Shown here one piece after another: positions 61,262-64,000 of a stretch of DNA of 64,000 nucleotides (positions are counted from its first letter, which is position 1; every line of letters begins with the position of its first letter). This DNA comes from Leptospira sp. WS92.C1 (GTDB lineage: Bacteria > Spirochaetota > Leptospiria > Leptospirales > Leptospiraceae): the NCBI RefSeq assembly GCF_040833975.1, contig NZ_CP162130.1, forward strand, positions 1,803,501 to 1,867,500, given 5' to 3'. Position numbers and translations under genes: made by a program. The notes beneath the pieces were generated by a model. The model made no database searches and had not been told where the DNA came from. It worked only from the letters and a program-made list of their open reading frames with translations.

Positions 61262-61939
61262 ATGCATTCTGTTCGGACAATCCTGCTCACTGAAGACGAA
61301 CCGGGAATTCGGGATACGATCCGTATCGTGTTAGAATCGGAAGGATTTCGAATGCTCTCCGCAATGACGGGTAAAGAGTGTCTTTCCCTCTTAAAAGAAT
61401 CACCGGATCTATTGGTGTTAGACGTGGGGCTTCCGGATTTAAGCGGTTTTGAAATTCTAAAAGAACTCAGAAAAAAACATTCGATTCCGGTCATTTTATT
61501 AACGGCTAGAGAATCCGAATTAGATCGTGTTCTCGGTTTGGAATTAGGCGCCGACGATTATATGGTAAAACCGTTTAGTCCAAGGGAGCTGGTCGCAAGA
61601 ATTCGAGCCGTGCTCCGGAGATACGATGGAAATTCGGAAGAAAAACGAACGGAGATTTTTACGGACGAGGATCGGAAGGTGATTTATTATTACGGCAAAT
61701 CCTTGCCTCTTACTCCATACGAATATAAGACTCTTCTTCTATTTTTAAAACGACCCGGTAAAATTTTCACCCGAGAAGAAATCATGAATATGGTTTGGAC
61801 GGAACCGGAGGATAGTTTCGATCGTGCCGTGGATACAGTGATTAAAAATATTCGAACTAGATTGAAAGAAGTCCGGAGCGACTTGGACCCAATCGAAACC
61901 AGACGAGGTTTGGGTTACGGATGGAAGGAGACGTTATGA
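61262..61939 (+). CDS. creB: OmpR-family response regulator, CreB-like
   Basis: 225 residues from the ATG at 61262 (MHSVRTILLTEDEPGIRDT). REC domain with acidic pair EDE, phospho-acceptor in LLVLDVGLPDLSGFEIL, Lys in VKPFSPREL (about 104). The winged-helix DNA-binding domain (about 128-225) ends with DRAVDTVIKNIRTRL and ETRRGLGYGW. Closest by eye to E. coli CreB (VLDVGLPD, GLEIGADDY, KPFSPRE, RGMGYS). It overlaps the kinase ATG by 4 nt (ATGA at 61936-61939). Confidence 0.93.
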   Translation: MHSVRTILLTEDEPGIRDTIRIVLESEGFRMLSAMTGKECLSLLKESPDLLVLDVGLPDLSGFEILKELRKKHSIPVILLTARESELDRVLGLELGADDYMVKPFSPRELVARIRAVLRRYDGNSEEKRTEIFTDEDRKVIYYYGKSLPLTPYEYKTLLLFLKRPGKIFTREEIMNMVWTEPEDSFDRAVDTVIKNIRTRLKEVRSDLDPIETRRGLGYGWKETL

Positions 61940-63374
61940 GTCTTTGGATCCGAATTGTGATCGGTTTTTTTTTGCCTTTTCAGCGGGCTATTATTACTTC
62001 GTAGATAAAATCGAAAAATCGATTCGGCCTCGTTATATGGAAACGGTGGAGGAATCGATGAACGACACCGCCCATCTTTTCGCTTCCTTATTAGAGAACG
62101 AACTTTACAAAAAAAAATCCACGTTAGACGAAGTCAGCGTTCGGATTTTTTCTCCCATGTTGGTGATCGCGAAAGAACGAAATCTGAATTCTAAAATTTT
62201 CGAAGTTACCAAAAAGAAAGTGGATCTGCAACTCTATGTTACCAACGAACAAGGAATTGTGGTCTACGATTCGGAAGGATTTCGGAAAGGAATGGATTAT
62301 TCAAAAAAGAACGACGTATATCTCACGCTAAGGGAAAAATATGGAGCGAGATCGAGTTTGTTAACCGCTTTTGATCGGGAAGAAGCTTTGTTTATCGCAG
62401 CCCCGATTCAAATATCCGGAAAAATAATCGGCATCCTTACAGTAATCAAACCAAAGAGCAGTGTGATTCCTTTTATCGAATCCGCCGAGAAGAAATTTTG
62501 GAGTCTCAGTCTCTATGTGGCACTGTCTATCGTGGTTTTGTTTATCATCGTCGTTTATCTGATATTTTCTCCGATACGAAAATTATCTGATTATGTTTCC
62601 GCACTCAGATCTAAAAAGCGGATTCCGTTTCCAAAAATCAGCGTCCCGGAAATTCGAGGTCTGGGAGAGGAAATGGATCAATTGTTTCGAGAACTCGCGG
62701 GAAAAGAATACGTGGAAAATTATGTACAATCCATGACTCACGAAATCAAAAGCCCTCTTTCTTCGCTCCTTGCTTCTGCGGAGTTGATCGCCGAAAATCC
62801 GGATCGAATGAATTCTCTGATCTCCAATATCCAATTGGAAGGAAGAAGAATTCAAACGATTCTGGAAAAACTATTGGAATTCAGCGCCTTGGAGAACTTA
62901 TCCCAATTGGAAAAAGTGCCGAATCTGAATTTGCAAACGATCGTTCGAGAAACGGTCTCTTCCGTAACTTCCGAATCGATTCGAAAAAAAGTAAAGATTC
63001 AAGAGTCGACAGAAGTCGTTTTTGTGGAAGGAAATACTTTCTTTTTAGAAATGGCTTTTCGGAATTTAGTGCAGAACGCTTTGGATTTTTCAAATCCGGA
63101 TTCTCAAATTACGGTTCGTTGTGGAAAAAAGAACAATCTTCCTTTTTTAGAAGTGGAGGATTCCGGCGCCGGAATCCCCGAATACGCATCGGAAAGAATT
63201 TTTGAAAAATTCTATTCTCTTCCGCGTCCCGATACGGGCCGCAAAAGTTCCGGATTGGGGCTTGCCTTTGTTCGAGAAATCGCAAAATTACACGATGCGG
63301 ATGTAGCGGTAAAAAATGGAAATTCTTCCGGTGTTACCGCTCGGATCGATTTCAAAAATAATTCTCAAAAGTAA
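61936..63374 (+). CDS. creC: sensor histidine kinase, CreC-like, frameshifted at a T9 run
   Basis: The coupled ATG at 61936 gives MSLWIRIVIGFFLP and then a stop at 62002. The kinase proper is read in another frame; the two join perfectly if the run of nine T at 61965-61973 had ten, giving a normal TM segment (IRIVIGFFFAFSAGYYYFV). Downstream: periplasmic sensor domain (about 30-180), second TM (LYVALSIVVLFIIVVYLIF), HAMP-like linker, phospho-acceptor His in SMTHEIKSPLSS, N-box FRNLVQNALDFS, G1 EDSGAGIP and G2 SSGLGLAFV. Phase variation, slippage, sequence error or decay are all possible. Confidence 0.85.
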
Positions 63375-63451
63375 CGTTCTCACACAATCCTCACATTTCG
63401 CTCATCAATCTCTCATTGAAATCCTGCATACTTCTTGGACAAGGAGAACGT

Positions 63452-63748
63452 ATGTTTAAAATTCAATCGTTCGTAAATCTTCGAATTTTCATTCTCGCCA
63501 TTTTGTTTTTTGGATTTTTGATTCCGATTTATGCAGTAAGAGCAGGGGAAACAAAAAAAGAAATCGGAACCACATGGGATCGCAACAAGAAGTCTCTGTT
63601 CACTCTGCAGGAGCGTTTCGGGAAGGGGATCCATTCCGTTTATCGCAACAAGATATTGCGGAAGTCTATTTCCATACAGGAAGAAAAAAGAAAATGGTGG
63701 GAAGAATTTTACAAAAACGCAGAGCCATCCGGATGCGGGGGGGACTAA
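63452..63748 (+). CDS. small membrane protein with CreD-like N-terminus
   Basis: 98 residues from the ATG at 63452. The first 26 residues (MFKIQSFVNLRIFILAILFFGFLIPI) match the first 26 of the following creD gene at about two thirds of positions or more, then similarity ends; the rest is basic and polar (KEIGTTWDRNKKSLFTL) and ends EPSGCGGD. One TM segment. It looks like a duplicated and remodelled 5' end of creD, or a small partner protein. The gap to creD is 3 bp, and a run of seven G precedes the stop. Confidence 0.6.
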   Translation: MFKIQSFVNLRIFILAILFFGFLIPIYAVRAGETKKEIGTTWDRNKKSLFTLQERFGKGIHSVYRNKILRKSISIQEEKRKWWEEFYKNAEPSGCGGD

Positions 63749-63751
63749 CGC

Positions 63752-64000
63752 ATGTTTAAAATTCAATCGTCTATCAATCTTAGAATTTTAATTCTTGCGA
63801 TTTTGTTATCCGGATTTTTGATCCCGATCCAGATGGTAGATTCCTTAGTATCGGAAAGACAACAAAGGGCCATGGAAGCTACGGAGGAAGTGAGTTCAAA
63901 ATGGGGATCTTCACAAACCGTGGCAGGTCCGTTCTTGGTCATTCCTTACAAAGTGCATAAAGAAAAAGTAAAGGGGCAAAACGGAGAGGATATCATCATT
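63752..64000 (+). CDS. creD: inner-membrane protein CreD, N-terminal part (runs off window)
   Basis: 83 codons visible: MFKIQSSINLRILILAILLSGFLIPIQMVDSLVSERQQRAMEA has the CreD order (TM1, then SLVSERQQR). VSSKWGSSQTVAGPFLVIPY is the family block at the start of the periplasmic domain. CreD acts in the cell envelope and is controlled by CreBC in enterobacteria. The gene continues past 64000. Confidence 0.9.
   Translation, partial: MFKIQSSINLRILILAILLSGFLIPIQMVDSLVSERQQRAMEATEEVSSKWGSSQTVAGPFLVIPYKVHKEKVKGQNGEDIII

Overview
The window comes from a spirochaete of the genus Leptospira, most likely the pathogenic clade. This rests on recognised protein families and style, not a database match. 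Supporting signs are the many small lipoproteins with loose spirochaetal lipoboxes, HEAT-repeat and DUF115/MptE-like proteins, a BFN-UVR nuclease-like protein, a FliG paralogue behind the pyruvate dehydrogenase genes, a DUF1577/PilZ-like protein and a creBCD locus. It is chromosomal and mostly housekeeping, with an accessory glycan region in the middle. No phage, IS transposase or CRISPR was found.

Layout. 0.2-4.5 kb (minus): MFS transporter, phasin-like protein, BFN-UVR protein, GAF-alpha/beta hydrolase fusion. 5-6 kb: a small unknown gene, then a CAU tRNA with a damaged duplicate. 6-11 kb (minus): two secreted proteins, HEAT-repeat protein, response regulator, MptE-like protein (no canonical start codon), acidic-tailed protein. 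11.3-15.8 kb (plus): thioredoxin-like lipoprotein, glutamine amidotransferase, secA, lipoprotein. 16.4-23 kb (plus): a CzcCBA-type metal efflux operon with an extra outer-membrane protein gene and a palindromic operator candidate. 23.3-27.5 kb (minus): porin, then CCA/poly(A) polymerase, lipoprotein, RNase HI, membrane protein. 27.6-39.5 kb: leucyltransferase, then a glycan cluster of DprE2-like SDR, DprE1-like FAD enzyme, GT-C enzyme and GT2 enzyme (plus), a 111-bp tandem repeat, and three large membrane proteins (minus), one of them AftB-like and one O-antigen-ligase-like. 39.6-53.4 kb: EAL and PilZ-like proteins, guaB, LolA-like protein, rsmE, thiS/thiE, WecG/TagA enzyme, lysS, cellulose-synthase-like GT2, polysaccharide deacetylase, DUF1993 protein. 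53.4-55.6 kb: tRNA-Leu(GAG), pgsA-like gene and tRNA-Asp(GUC), with tandem repeats that start in the tRNA 3' ends. 55.6-64 kb: degenerate M48-like protein, fliG-like gene and pdhABC (minus), then creB, creC (frameshifted), a CreD-like mini-protein and the start of creD (plus).

Two observations stand out. First, a structured element of about 140-150 bp lies downstream of all three tRNA genes in the same orientation. It carries an invariant GACGCCGTGGAGCT core, a hairpin whose outer stem differs between loci but still pairs, and a box complementary to the T-arm of the particular tRNA it follows. Second, the DprE1/DprE2-like pair beside GT-C enzymes suggests a lipid-linked pentose (arabinofuranose-type) pathway in a spirochaete. 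The DprE1-like enzyme has Ala where the mycobacterial enzyme has the benzothiazinone-reactive Cys.
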